From: Vicia villosa
Taxonomy: Eukaryota > Streptophyta > Magnoliopsida > Fabales > Fabaceae
Assembly (NCBI RefSeq): GCF_029867415.1
Contig: NC_081183.1
Span: 63,500,336 to 63,564,335, forward strand
DNA length: 64,000 bases
Reading direction: 5' to 3'
The number at the start of each line of letters is the position of its first letter. Position 1 is the stretch's first letter. Positions 1 through 11,924 of the stretch are shown here, in pieces. Position numbers and translations under genes: made by a program. The notes beneath the pieces were generated by a model. That model worked only from the letters and a program-made list of their open reading frames with translations. It was not told the DNA's origin and did not search any database.

Positions 1-366
1 CCCTCAGCATAGTTTCCAATGATCTTTGGTACTGTAGGGTTTCCAACAACAATTTGTATTGGTAGCTCAAGAGTGCAAGCAATGAACCCTAATGATCCTG
101 CTTCTCCATCACGCCAACTCCTTTATTTGGCACTTTGCATATAGTTTCCATTGCATAAAACATGGCATCCTCAAAAGCGTAGCATATCCATCAAAGTGGA
201 TCATTACACCATACAAAAACTCAAACATGCATACAAAGCATAAGCCAGATTTAGTACCTTGCACAAAAGACTTGAAATAATTATAAGACAAAGGTACATC
301 TCCGAAGAGAGTGTTATCCTCACAAGTTTCCCAACTATCATTCCCGATGAATTCCTCGTAAAGCCT

Positions 367-660
367 TACCTTTTTAAAACCCTGTTCTCGTCTTGGTAAC
401 CGTTTTAAAACCTAGTTCTCGCCCTGGTAATCACTTTAAAACCCAGTTCTCGCCCTGGTAACCACTTTCAAAACCCAGTTCTCATCCTGGTAACTCTTTC
501 AAAACCCAGTTCTCGACTTGGTAATCACTTTCAAAGTCCAGTTCTCGTCCTAGCAAACCATTTCAAAGTACAGTTCCCATCCTGGCAAATCATTTTAAAG
601 CCCAGTTCTCGTCCTGGCAAACCGTTTCAGAGCCCAGTTCTCGCCCTGGAAAATCATTTT
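367..660 (+). repeat. Tandem array, about 33-bp unit, about 9 copies
   Basis: The unit reads roughly AAACCCAGTTCTCGCCCTGG followed by TAACCACTTTC, with variants such as GTCCTGGCAA. Copies follow each other with small differences from 367 to 660. The array belongs to the 3' untranslated interior of element B. Confidence 0.8.
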
Positions 661-739
661 GATCATTTCCAATCCTTGTCCGATGTCTTATGGTAAAGTC
701 AGTTCTCGCCTGACAACTATCATTTTCCCGTCGCTTTCT

Positions 740-910
740 TTCTTTTGGGATCGTAGATCGCCCATAGATCTTATCCTTTCTTACTTTTGGGATCGTAGAT
801 CGCCCAAAGACCTTATCCTTTCTTTCAAGCCTGGGATTTTAGATCGCTCGTAGATCTTATCCTCTTTTCATACCTGGATCGTACGTCGTTCGTAGATCTT
901 ATCCTCGTTT
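740..910 (+). repeat. Tandem array, about 40-43-bp unit, 4 copies
   Basis: Four degenerate copies contain GGGATCGTAGATCGCCC and AGATCTTATCC. It is a second, unrelated array directly after the 33-bp array, also in the interior of element B. Confidence 0.75.
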
Positions 911-1121
911 CTTTTGGTCACCGTTCAACCATTGCTCACCATAAACTCTTCCACCAGAAAAACCAAAAAATTCTCTTCCCCCAGCAGATATAAAAAAAGG
1001 AAATAAGGATAACGCTAACACCATCTTTTTTAGGACAAATTTCAGGTCTTGGTATTTAATCTTATTCTACCTCGAATGTCTAAAGGCTAGCCCCAATCTC
1101 ATCTTCAAGCTTAAGATGATT

Positions 1122-1134
1122 AAATAGGGGCAGC
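1122..1134 (+). other. Polypurine tract of element B
   Basis: AAATAGGGGCAGC lies directly before the LTR start TGTCATACCCC. The same AGGGGCAGC|TGTC junction occurs at 19779/19780 in element A and, on the minus strand, at 56832/56831 in element D, which defines it as the plus-strand primer site of this group. Confidence 0.8.
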
Positions 1135-1417
1135 TGTCATACCCCAAATTTGTCCTACCCTTTCAATTTTATTAGGCTTAGACTTTTCATTCGTGTATGT
1201 AACACCCGAGGCCGAAGAAGGCAAGGGATGGATGCACCGCATGGAACACCTGAGGCCAATAGGGGCTAGGGTGGTCGCCACATCGGAATGAGAGGAATCC
1301 TGATGCGTGCAGGTATGGGACTGCATGGTTGAAGGAAAGCTTATAAGGATTGATGGGTACTACCTATACCAACAAGATGCATCTTCTTTTCGGGAGCCCG
1401 TTCAATAAGAACTCCAC

Positions 1418-1470
1418 AGTTAAGCGTGCTTGACTTGGAGTAGTATTGGGATGGGTGACCTTCTGGGAAG
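1418..1470 (+). promoter_or_regulatory. 5S rRNA-like internal pol III promoter, Cassandra left LTR
   Basis: AGTTAAGCGTGCTTG (1418-1432) matches the 5S gene A box and GGGATGGGTGACC (from 1448) with CTGGGAAG (to 1470) matches the C box of plant 5S rRNA genes. In Cassandra this region drives RNA polymerase III transcription. It is not a 5S gene: the 5' and 3' ends of 5S rRNA are missing. Confidence 0.9.
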
Positions 1471-1572
1471 TTTCCCGAAAAGCGTGCGAGTGAGGTCTAA
1501 GCATGCTGAAAAGACTTGTGTTGGTTTGTGGGGTCAGTCGATCATCCCGAAAGCAGTCTGGGGCGTTACAAA

Positions 1573-1586
1573 TGGTATTAGAGCCA
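1573..1586 (+). other. Primer-binding site of Cassandra
   Basis: TGGTATTAGAGCCA follows the left LTR after AA. It resembles the TGGTATCAGAGC primer site complementary to initiator tRNA-Met, with one difference. Confidence 0.85.
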
Positions 1587-1862
1587 TACCTCTTCCAGTA
1601 CGATGTGGTTCGAGGACGAACCATGTGGAAGCTGGTGAGCATGTAACACCCGAGGCCGAAGAAGGCGAGGGGTGGTTGCACCGCATGGAACACCTGAGGC
1701 CAATGGGGGCTAGGGTGGTCGCCATATTGGAATGAGAGGAATCCTGATGCCGTGCAGGTATGGGACTGCATGGTTGAAGGAAAGCTTATAAGGATTGATG
1801 GGTACTACCTATACCAACAAGATGCATCTTCTTTTTGGGAGCCCGTTTAATAAGAACTCCAC

Positions 1863-1915
1863 AGTTAAGCGTGCTTGACTTGGAGTAGTATTGGGATGAG
1901 TGACCTTCTGGGAAG
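1863..1915 (+). promoter_or_regulatory. 5S rRNA-like internal pol III promoter, Cassandra right LTR
   Basis: Same A box as the left LTR (AGTTAAGCGTGCTTG, 1863-1877). The C box reads GGGATGAGTGACC, with A for G in a position that is G in plant 5S genes, so this copy may bind TFIIIA less well. Confidence 0.88.
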
Positions 1916-4191
1916 TTTCCCGGAAAGCGTGCGAGTGAGGTCAAAGCATGCTGAAAAGACCTGTGTTGGTTTGTGGGGTCAGTCGATCATCCCGAAAGCA
2001 GTCTGGGGCATTACAGTGTACATACATTCCATTAGGCCATCTAACACATCATGCATCATTAATCAATAAAACTTTGCTTTGGGTCAAGGGTCTTGGAAGC
2101 TATGGTCATTCATTGTGGATTTCTTTCTCCTCCAACTATAAGGTTCTCCTCTATCAAGATTCATCAAGGGCCAGAGGGTCGAGGTTTCTTATCCATGGCG
2201 TTTGAGTTTTATTCATCAACTGAGGTCAAGGTACAAGAGGTGAAGTGATAGAATCATTATGATCAAAGCGATTGATGACTCCCTTGATTCCTTATTACAT
2301 GTTGCTTGTAACTCAAGTTAATGTGAATTTGAGATTTAAGTTAGGTGTCATTAAGGATGCAAGCTTGATTTGGATCTGAAGTTCGATTTGAATTCGAGAG
2401 GTTCCAAAAGAGTCATGTTGTTAAAATACATTCAAGTTGAGATTGGTTACGTGGAAATTAAGGTTCAAATTACAAGACAAGGCCATTCATAGGCACATCA
2501 TTACTGTTAAGACTTCAAAGGAAAAGAAATGAAGATAAAGTGTTACAAAAGTACAAATCAATTATTAAAAATCCTTTTCAAAATTCAAGTTCACAGGTTA
2601 TGAAGTTCAAAGAAAATCATTATAAATGATTCTTTACAAAGTCCAACAATAAACTTGTTACCTACAAAAATCCAACAAAAAAAATCACACCACACCAATT
2701 TGATATGGTCACAAATACAAACCGGAACCATAACCCAAGTTCTGCATTTAATTCCACCAAGAGACAACATTCAATAGTCATATTATAAAAGAATTTACAA
2801 AAAAAATCTATATATTCTACTCAAAGTCAGTACACGTCCCAAGTCCATTTCTTCACTATCCCATGTCTCTTTTCAACCTCCAAGTCACTCCATAAGCCTC
2901 CCTCATCTTCTGGTTCCTTCAAGCCTCATCCAAATCTGCAAATAAGAACAAAATAGTTCAAACCAACATTTCCACAAGTTATAGTTTTCATCAATTCACT
3001 TATCTCACTCGCGGCAAAGTTAATCAAGGTGAAATAAAAATAAGAATAACACACAGGAAACAAGTGCAAAATCAGGTTCATTCAAAGAAAAAGAATCAAC
3101 AGTTCAGTCAAATCCAATGCAAGCAAAAAGAAACACCTACAACTAACTCTTAATCAACCTGAACCAAAACATACAAAGACCAACTTTTAACAAGTTTCCT
3201 ATTCCTCAACAAACACCCTGCAGTTTCTAAACCCATCCTTAGGTCACTAATAGCTAACATCCATCCCAAATTTCTTAACCAAACTCATTACCAACATTCA
3301 AAGAAATAAAATATAACAACCTTGTACATTTGATATTGATTCAACATATGAACCCAAAAAGTCTAAGACCAACAGTCATGTACATAAACACTAACTTCAC
3401 GGAAACTTCCAGCTCTTAATCGGTTCGATCCCGTCCATTCACATTTGTTGCCGTTCCTTTCCTTTTAGGATAGATATGTTAGTGGAGACTCTGTTGTTCA
3501 TTTTTCATGAGCGTGCGACAACCATCACATGTTACAACAGAACAAGCAGCAGTCGTGCCTCCCTCCTCCGATTCAAATCCCAGCCGCACAACACCAACGA
3601 CAATCAGAGCGCCGTCGTCCTAAACCGCAACAACTCCGCAACCGATTCAACTAACACAGCATAAAACCATCCGCGCGAAGCCGGCAGAACCTCCGATTGA
3701 AGCTTCCGACACAACCCCTACAACCACGGCAACATCCGATGTTGCCCGTCATTCTCGGCACGATTCGCACAGCCACCTTGGTCGGCCTTTCTCCACTGCG
3801 ACGTCTCCTCAAGCTTTCCTCTTCAACGGATCACTGTGACGGCAACTAACACATCGCTATGTGTTTTGGTAATCTGTTTTTTTCCATTTTTAAGTTCTTT
3901 TTGTGTTTTAACTATGTAGTTGTTTAGATTGATGGAGAATTGAAAGAAGGATAAGGGAGAAAAGGAATTCATCATGGAGAGAAAAGAGGTGAGTAAATGT
4001 TTCCTCATATCCTGATTTCTATTATTGTTTTATTTTTATTATTCATGATGCCATGTGCCAATACGTTAGTGGCTGGATATGTTTGTTTGAAAAGTCAAAA
4101 AACAAAAAAACCACGGTTTACACTTGAGAGACTATAGTTCTCCCTAAATTCTAGTTTTCTTTAATTTTAGTATAAGTAAGTTTTAGAATTA

Positions 4192-5656
4192 CTAGTGTGT
4201 ATACCCGTGCGAGGCACGGGCTTAAATTTAGTATGATTGGTTCCGATCAGTATGAATATAACGAAATTAAAAATAACTATATATTGATTAAGGATATACT
4301 TACAGCCTTGAATCGTCTCCGTGCGAGGCACGGGATAAAAGGATTCAACAGAATTTTATGCATTATAAAAATATTTTCTGTCATTTCAAACGATTCAATA
4401 AAAAATATTTAATAATTCATTTATTTTCCGAAAATATTGACTTTTGAAATAGAATTTTCCAAATATTAAAAATAATTTTTATTTATTGACTCAAGTTTTA
4501 AAATCAAGAATTGTTTTTACAAAGATACATAAGATTGATATAGTATGAATTTTCATTAACAAAAATATCATATGAATATAAAATTCATATATTATACATT
4601 TACATTTATTCATCTTTCTTATAAATATTTAATACATAATAAGATAAATTAAATATATAATTATCCATTTGTTTTTTTATAAGAAAGTTGTGATTTCAAT
4701 CAGAATGACCATGGTTTTTTTTTCACGGCTATTAGATAGTTGTGTACATCACGTGGAAAATTGGTGCTTTGCAATTATTAGTGAGCATTAAAAAAGGTAT
4801 AATACATAAGTAACAATTTCGATGCAATTTTTATACTGCTCAAGGTTGAAATTTGTCATAAGTTAATAAATACCAATCAAATGCTATTAATTTTGGTACT
4901 ATACATATTTATTTAATTATTTAATTTAAAACAGTTATACAACTTTATTTAATTTAAAACAATTAATAAAATTAAAGTAATACAAACTTTCTTTTTATAG
5001 CAAAAATAAAATATATGAGAATGCATGAGAGAGTGTTAATTAAGAGACAAATTTACCAATAAAACTCATCTTGCATTATTCTATTAAATAAATTAAATAG
5101 AATAACAAAACTATGCTACAAAAGGGGAAAGGAGTGTCACATTCCTTCAATTAAATTAATTTTTTAAAATCAATTTATAAATTAAAATTTAACATTAATA
5201 TAATGGGTAAATACATGATCATAGTTAGAAAGTAGATGAAATAGTAGTTAAAAGGATGTTTATATAAAAAAGAAAATACTAAAAACATCTAATATTAAAG
5301 TAATAGACAAAATTATCAAAATTATTAGTTTTAATAAATAAATATAAAAATATAAAAATTACTTTAATAAATAAAATATATTTAGGTTTCTTATACGTGT
5401 AAAATTATAGGCAAATACAATTTATCTTATAAATTTATTAGATATTTTATATCTGACAAAAAAAGTATTAGTAATCTCACGCTTTAAATATTTTTTTACT
5501 TTTTGTTTTTATTGAAATTAATATTAAATTTAACTGGATTGCAATAATAAATAAATAATTATAATTTACATAAATCATAATATTTTTAATAGTGAGTGCT
5601 ACATATTATATTATTATTATTATTTTATTTCATTATTATGATTAGCTAAATATTAA

Positions 5657-5687
<31 letters not shown>

Positions 5688-5774
5688 TATATTATATTAT
5701 ATTATTAATACAATAATATTAAGTTGTGGTAGTATTATTATTAATAATAGTAGTGGTTGAATATTATATTAATA

Positions 5775-5813
<39 letters not shown>

Positions 5814-6294
5814 GATATTAGTTAGATATGATATTATTATTAATAGTGATGGTTTAGTTTTATTATTATTATAATTATAATTATTTTATTATTTATTTTG
5901 ATTATTTTAATATAGAGTTTGTATCATTAGGGTTTGTATTTAGAATTATTATATTATTAATACAATATTATTAAGTTGTGGTAGTATTATTATTATTATT
6001 ATTAATAGTAGTAGTTGAATATTATATTATTATTATTCTTAATATTATTATTATTACTATGATATTAGTTAGATATTATATTATTATTATTAATAGTGAT
6101 GGTTTAGTTTTATTATTATAAATATAATTATTTCATTATTTATTTTAATTATTTTAATATAGAGTTTGTATAATTAGGATTTGTATTTAGAATTATTAAC
6201 AAAATAATGACATGTGGCAAAGATTGTTATCAAGAAGACATGTAGCTAGGGTTGCCATCATGACTTCTTTACATTTATATTAAGTAGAAGTAGA
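4192..6294 (-). mobile_element. Non-autonomous Helitron (2.1 kb)
   Basis: Compared with the empty site in A's 3' LTR (GAATTA|TGTCTAG, near 21305), 2103 bp are inserted here. Read on the minus strand the insert begins TCTACTTC and ends with a hairpin, CCCGTGC-CTC-GCACGGG, then TATACACA and CTAG. The 5' neighbour is A and the 3' neighbour is T, with no target duplication. All of these are Helitron rules (5'-TC, 3' hairpin plus CTRR, insertion between A and T). The interior is extremely AT-rich and codes for no Rep/helicase, so it depends on an autonomous partner. Confidence 0.94.
5595..6185. repeat. ATT/TAT-rich simple repeats with a duplicated about 250-bp segment
   Basis: Long runs of (ATT)n occur. 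A larger segment that starts near ATTAATACAATA and contains AAGTTGTGGTAGTATT occurs at about 5703 and again at about 5955, each followed by GTTAGATAT and GATGGTTTAGTTTTATT. It is an internal tandem duplication in the Helitron. Confidence 0.8.
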
Positions 6295-8028
6295 TGTCTA
6301 GTTACTAGGTTAATTCATATACCTCCCGTGATTACATCGCATACATTTCCTTTCAATTTTTAATTTAGCATTTTTTTTAGTTATTCAATTTTAATGGTTT
6401 AATTTGATGTTACTTTTGCGTTATTTAATTAGTTACATTTTATTTAGTCCTTTGTGTTATTTAACTTGTTATTTAGGTTACATTCATTTAGGATAATTAA
6501 TTTAAATTAGGGTTAATTGATTAAATTAGGTAAAAATAGGTTAAATAATTAGGGTTAATTTAATCAGGATTAGGCTAATTTTTTTAGGTTGAATAATTAG
6601 AATTAATTTTTTAATTTAAATAGGGGTGGATTTTAATTTTAGGTTTACAATTAGGTTTAGACTTAAACTTCAAAAACCATAAATAACCCCTAAAAACGTA
6701 GGTTAGGTAGGTATTGTCTATTAACCTTGAGCCTAGGTTTTTTTACCCATTAGGTTTCCCTTCTTAAAAGTTCTTTTTGCCTTATAACCCTATTTATCAA
6801 ATCCTGATTTCATTCTATTTTTCACCGATCTTTCAATTTTTCCCCGCGTGCTTAATTATTTTTTATTATGTATCTGCTTGGAGGTTGTAATAGTAATTAG
6901 ATTTTCTATTTTTTATTTTAACTGCCCCAAAGCCTTCTAATAGTTGTAGGCTTTCTAATTTTCGCGCTCGTTTCTTCCTCTATTATGTAATTGCCCCAAA
7001 GCCATGTAATAGTGGTAGGTTTTATATTTCTGCCTTTATTTTCTACCTTTTTCCTGGTTTGTGGTTTTGTAATTCCCCCTCCCGGAAGCCTTGTAATAGC
7101 GTACGTTTATTTTCTGCTTTTTATTTCCTGCAATATTAACTGCTAGAAATTGAATAGGATTGTATGGCAAGACTAAAAGCAACTTAGCATAACCTTAATT
7201 TTCAGGATTAATATAAATCACTCACGTGATTGTTGCACCCACACACCTTAATTCTGATGCCTTTCGAATAAATAGTCATGTCCCTTCGAGCGTATGGATA
7301 CCTTAGCACATGCTTCCTACGATTCAAAATCATCATAGTACCTTCGAAATAAAGATCATAGTCCCTTCAAGTTGCCTATGATTAAAAATGATCTTGTCCC
7401 TTGATGTTGCCTTCGATAAATGATGATAGTCCCTTCGATTGCTAAGGTATCCTTACTTGTTGCCTTTAATGACTATTCACATCCTACGCATAGGACTTCC
7501 TAACCTCTTTATGGTATGGATAGCCCCTATGACAATACGATGACCCTCGATGTCCCTTACATCCATTGAAAGGACTTCCGGCTAACTAATGGTGTGGATA
7601 GCCTCTTTCCCTTAAAGACTTAAAGAACAAGAAAGACTTTAAAATTAGGGTAGGTAGTTCTTAATTGCTTGCTCAATTCAAACAAATGCAAAATTCTTTT
7701 CACACCTCCTATTTGAAAACAATTTCAAAGGCTACACTTTATTTACTAAGTTAAAGTCCTTTTTTCAAACCGTTTTTCTAAACACACACGACACCTTTCA
7801 AACATTTCAACTAAACAAGTGAGCTAAGCAATTAAGAGCCCATGGATAACCATGGATACAAGGGGTGCTTACACCTTCCCTTTGTATACCCTACCCCCCA
7901 AACTCAAAATCTTTCAAAGGTCTTTCCTGTTCTTTTTGCCTTTCCGATTGGATAAAATAAAAGTCGGTGGCGACTCTTGTTATCCGCAACATTTCTTTAA
8001 AGTCAGTTCTCCCACCGGATTAAAGAAC

Positions 8029-8046
8029 TGGCGACTCTGCTGGGGA
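8029..8046 (+). other. Primer-binding site of element A
   Basis: TGGCGACTCTGCTGGGGA follows the LTR after GAAC. This is the Ogre-type PBS, reported as complementary to the 3' end of tRNA-Arg. The same site is at 30400 (one G shorter) and on the minus strand at 61919-61936. Confidence 0.92.
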
Positions 8047-9206
8047 TTTTTAAAAGAGGGGTTACCTTGTAGCTTAGATCACTAATATTTGTTTGTTTTG
8101 CTTGCTTTACTTTTCAAGGTTGTTTGGGCATTGAATGGAAGATGAATCCTATACCTGGATTCGAGTGCACCTTAAGATAAGAGTTGCATAGTCATGGCGA
8201 CCTTTCTCATGTATGTGGAAGATGAGTTAATATGAGATTTCACGCTTAAGTTAGGCCTCCATGGTTGTTTGCATGCTTCTCTTGTATGAGGGAGGATCGT
8301 GAAGATACCCTTGGGTGCGTCGGAGCTTAAGGACCTTTAGTTACTTTTAACCCATCTTGGCCTTTAGGAACATAGTGGGGGGACTACTCTTGATGAATGT
8401 TGAGGGCATAGTCGCTACCCGATACTACAACTCAGATAGGTTCTTTCTCAAAGTATCATTGCATGGTATGTATGTATCATGTTCAAGGGTGCTTTAGAAG
8501 GAATGACCATTATGAGTAACTTTTTAGAACCTGGTTACTAATTTCACTCTTATCCTTAGAAGTACCTATTGGGGAAGGGTAGTTACCTGGTCAGACTCCA
8601 TGCAAGCCTTTAAACCTAAGGACACTTGTTTGACTTGCTTGTGTGTGCTACTAACCCTTCGATTTCCTTGCAGGATTTGTTTGTAGGACTTACTCTTCCT
8701 TATTACCTTATGCTTTGCTTAATGCACTACATTTGCATGACATCATGACATCATAACATAGCATGTTAACTAACCCTTTCAAGGATCTTAAGGATTTATG
8801 GCGCACAATTTCAGGTACCATTATCAAAGACTAAATTCTCATAAAGGGGCAAGAGGACCTATCAAGGGGCAAGAGGATTTATTTTCCTCCGACCATTTTT
8901 CTTCCAATTCAGAGACTCAGTACTTATCAAGGGGCAAGAGGATTTTTTTCCTCTAGCCATATGCTTTCAAACTCAGAAACGAATATCCCGAAACAGAGGC
9001 GACGACCCACTCGATATGGTGAGCTTGATTCCCAAAGCAAGACGTTCAAAGATGAATGACGAAGCTCTTTAACAAAGCTACAAGTACAATTTTGCAAACT
9101 AAATTCTTTAAGGATCCTTGAAAACATTGCATTTGCATTTATAACATTGCATAACAGGTTCCCGCCATAGGTCTCTTATCCTCTTTCGCTGTTTATTTCA
9201 GCACAA
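8047..9206 (+). other. Untranslated leader of element A with a possible intron at 8815-9201
   Basis: There is no coding sequence. At 8814/8815 stands CAG|GTACCA and at 9192-9201 TTTATTTCAG after a pyrimidine-rich stretch, five bases before the ATG of the gag remnant. The same pair of junctions occurs in C (31208, 31582) and D (61126, 60692, minus strand), giving a candidate intron of 375-435 nt. Inside it two copies of a repeat carry the inverted repeat GAGGA...TCCTC (8872-8890 and 8937-8954). The acceptor is convincing; the donor is weak and varies (GTACC, GTACT, GTGCC). Confidence 0.5.
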
Positions 9207-10035
9207 ATGCATCTCGAGCAATCAGTCAGATACCTTCAAGCCAAGAACAACCAGTTCTAAGAGAAGATCCTTAACTTGGCCAAGGGGCAGGAAGAACTGA
9301 AGGCACTTCTGATCAAGAAGAAGAAGGATCAGCATATTTAGCAAGGTAGTTGGAAATCCAAACCTAAGCGATCATTTACTCCATGGCACATGCCGTTGTC
9401 TCAAGTTCTGCAACAACTGCTCAATCAGAACCTAATAACCCTATTGCCTCCATATTCAAGTCCTGCCAATCCTGCTCCTGGGTACAAGTATAATGCAAGA
9501 TGTGTTTATGATTCGAACAGTCCTGGTCATGATACCGAGGATTATGGACTATTGAAGCATAAGATTCAAAACTTAATTGATGACAAGATCATTGATTTCA
9601 ACTCACCTGAGGAACCTCATATGGCTGACGCTGTGCACAACCAGAAAATTTGTAATGAACGCAACCAATCTGTGGGGGCAGTTCTGATCTCCACACCGGC
9701 GCCTCAACAAAGTCATCTAAACAAGCAAGACACGCCTAAGCGTCAGTTCACAAAGATCAATATGTCACTGGCTCAGGTATTGCAACATCTGCTGAAGGCA
9801 AAACTTGATTACTGTAAGGGATCCTCCTGTGAAGCCCAACACATCCTTTCCTCGATATAATCCTAATGCAAGGTGTGCGTACCACTCCAATAGCCCTGGA
9901 CATGCTACGAATGATTGTTGGCCATTGAAAAACAAAATCCAAGATATGATCGATGATGGGGAAATTAAATTCAACCCTCCTAAGACCCCTATGGTGATCA
10001 CTGCTCCCATGCCTAATCATGACAATACTGATTAA
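9207..10035 (+). pseudogene. Reduced Gag remnant of element A, broken
   Basis: The ATG at 9207 opens a helical, charged N-terminal stretch (LEQSV...AKGQEELKALLI) that is likely coiled coil. Two similar modules follow, each ending in a knuckle-like C-x2-H-x4-GH-x4-C region (codons near 9508 and 9875) and a helix of the type LKxKIQDxID. The middle of a normal Gag and all of pol are absent; the stop at 10033-10035 is shared with C and D. In-frame stops at 9258-9260 and near 9337 and a frame change near 9800-9850 inactivate this copy. The same layout in C and D shows that the reduction is a family property. Confidence 0.8.
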
Positions 10036-11214
10036 TGGCTGGAAGGATGAACTCTTGGATCATTAGATTTACTTTCATTCGCAATTTCTATTCTGTTTGT
10101 TTAAAAATTCGACTTATGATAGACATTATCTGTTTTAATAATCATCATTAGTGCATTGCATATGTTTGTCTTGAATAAATCATTTCGCTATCAATCATTT
10201 AGACTGTGTCTTTACTTTGTTTTTGTTTGTGATATTCAACTCCTGCTAAGCTGTAATCCTTTTGAGGGAGGATTGTGGTGTCATTTTTTTTACCTCCCCA
10301 TTTCACTTGGGAGGACGGCACGCCAAACCCTTCACGCGAAATTTGGAAGGAGAAAGGCGCCCTTGTAGGATGAATTTTATTTCAGTTCTTCCCACGATAG
10401 CACACAGACTTTTTAATTATCCTACAAGGAGGAAGGGGAAAAAGATCTCAAATAAATCCTAAGAGTTTTCTAGGTGTGGGGATTTCACCTAATCAGAAGT
10501 TCTGGAGTCCGGGAGGTCGGTTATACCTAAGGAAGGTTTTAAGCACCCTACATATCCGTAGTACTCTACGGGAACCTTCTCCGTGTCTATGTGTTTGTGT
10601 TTGCTAATTGATTGGGAAAGTTTCTCCTTTGTGTTAGGAGATATAATTGACTTGTATTGAATTGAAAGACAGATGAACTGACTGTTTTTGAATAGCTCGC
10701 TGAGATTCCTTGTGAATCTCATGCCTAAATATCCCTAATGGAAGTCAGAGCTTTTTGTATTTCGGGGAACTAATTAGGGAAATGAATTGATTTTTTGGTG
10801 CCTTGCTTGAAGCTCAAGGTTGAAGCTTTGAATTAAATCTCTGTTTACAGGAAAGAGACATGAAGTTATCTTTACAGAGAGGTATTTCTACTATTCCACC
10901 ACAAACATTTAAAGTGACAGAAAAGCTTGGTTCGTTTCATAAGAGAGGGACCTTACTTGGTTGTGTGCAAGTATGCCAGTCGCGTGTCTCTTGAATGAAA
11001 GAAAGATTCTCAACCAAATCAGGGAAAGTTGTACAAGTCTGGGGATGTGCCAGAGCATGCCTTTCAGAGTCCTAAATGGGAGAATGTTTGAAATTGAAAT
11101 TGAAATGTTTGTTTGTTTGTATTTTGAATGTGGTTAAATAGGAGAAATATCTCTCTATAGAGATAAATCATGTCTATCTACTGTATAAAAGATTTGAATT
11201 TTGACTGGCTTGTA

Positions 11215-11690
11215 TGTGACCCAAGCTTGAGGCTTAAAAGGTTTTTATTGACTCTGGGAGATAACTCCACTGGGAATTGACTTTTGACTGAGTGGATTTG
11301 TGTTCTGTATGAAGCCCATAATTGAGGCTGACTCTAGTTGGAGAGTGTTTATTTTATTGAAAGGTTTATTTTAGTGTTCTGTACAAAGCCCAGAATTATG
11401 GCTGACATTAGCTAGAGAGACTCTATTTTCTGCCTTGTATGAAGCCCAAGGTTGTGGCTGACTGCTAAGGAAACTGACTATGGATGACTCTATTTTGTGC
11501 CTTGTACAAAGCCCAAGGTTGTGGCTGACTTAGTGGGGAAAAGATCCTAAAGGTTAGGAATATTTTGACACAGGGAATGATGTTTATCTGCCTTGTACAA
11601 AGCCCAAGGTTCTGGCTACTTGATGTGGAAGGACTCACTGTGGAGACTCTATTATCAGCCTTGTACAAAGCCCAAGGTTGTGGAAGACTT
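11215..11690. repeat. Degenerate repeats with CTTGTACAAAGCCCAAGG core, about 6 copies
   Basis: Copies near 11310, 11380, 11440, 11500, 11590 and 11660 contain (C/T)TTGTACAAAGCCCA followed by AGGTTGTGGCTGAC variants, separated by 60-90 bp of variable sequence. They lie in the transcribed part of the antisense solo LTR. Confidence 0.75.
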
Positions 11691-11924
11691 TGGATAGGGG
11701 AATACCTATGTGTAGTATTTTTGACTCTGAGGGGACTTTTTACTCTACTGAGGATTACTCCGTTGTTTAGAGACTAAAGGTTTACCCTTCTAGGTATTGT
11801 GCTCTTATTAAGCAGGGATTGATGAATGAAAGACCCAGGTTTGAAGATGGACTCTATTGGGGAATTTGTTTGAGACTGACCTAGGGTTGACTTTACTGAG
11901 GAGTTTTGAAGGTTTGAATGAAAG

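Larger units (their letters stand above)
1..1134 (+). mobile_element. Element B: 3' end of the interior of an Ogre-like LTR retrotransposon
   Basis: This non-coding stretch leads into a polypurine tract and a TG-starting LTR at 1135, so it is the last part of an element whose left side lies outside the window. No ORF of interest is visible. Positions 1-360 show nothing I recognise. Positions 367-910 are two tandem arrays, as expected for the repeat-rich region between pol and the 3' LTR in Ogre/Tat elements. Assignment to the Ogre-like group rests on the PPT context and on LTR similarity to the solo LTR at 44397-47905; no coding domain supports it. Confidence 0.65.
1198..2015 (+). mobile_element. 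Complete Cassandra TRIM element (818 bp)
   Basis: Two nearly identical repeats, 1198-1570 (373 bp) and 1642-2015 (374 bp), both begin TGTAACACCC and end TTACA. The outer flanks carry a perfect 5-bp duplication, GTGTA, at 1193-1197 and 2016-2020. Directly after the left LTR is TGGTATTAGAGCCA, a tRNA-Met-type primer site, and the 71-bp interior has no coding capacity. Each LTR contains a 5S rRNA-like segment, the defining property of Cassandra. The element is non-autonomous, using replication proteins from other retrotransposons (family knowledge). Confidence 0.96.
1135..3520 (+). mobile_element. 3' LTR of element B (holds a Cassandra insertion)
   Basis: It starts TGTCATACCCC after the PPT and ends GCGTGCGACA at 3520. 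Without the 823-bp Cassandra insertion and its duplication it is about 1.56 kb. The following five bases ACCAT correspond to AGCAT at 20627-20631 in A's 3' LTR, so B inserted into A's 5' LTR; the left copy of the duplication is outside the window. Start and end resemble the solo LTR at 44397-47905 (both end GTGCGACA). A possible TATA box TATAAAAG is at 2784-2791. The small ORFs inside have no recognisable product. Confidence 0.8.
3521..8024 (+). mobile_element. 5' LTR of element A (left part displaced by B, holds a Helitron)
   Basis: From 3521 the sequence aligns with 20627-23046, A's 3' LTR, apart from the 2103-bp Helitron. It ends at 8024, four bases before the PBS, as in elements C and D. 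The first about 850 bp of the LTR lie left of element B, outside the window. By eye roughly 6-10% of positions differ from the 3' LTR in the sampled first 300 bp, so A is much older than D or the Athila. Confidence 0.85.

Noticed and set aside
1364..1771. ORFs over the Cassandra element and a possible 5S rRNA gene
   Set aside because: The 5S similarity is confined to the central part within an LTR with defined TG...CA ends and PBS; the ORFs cross LTR boundaries.
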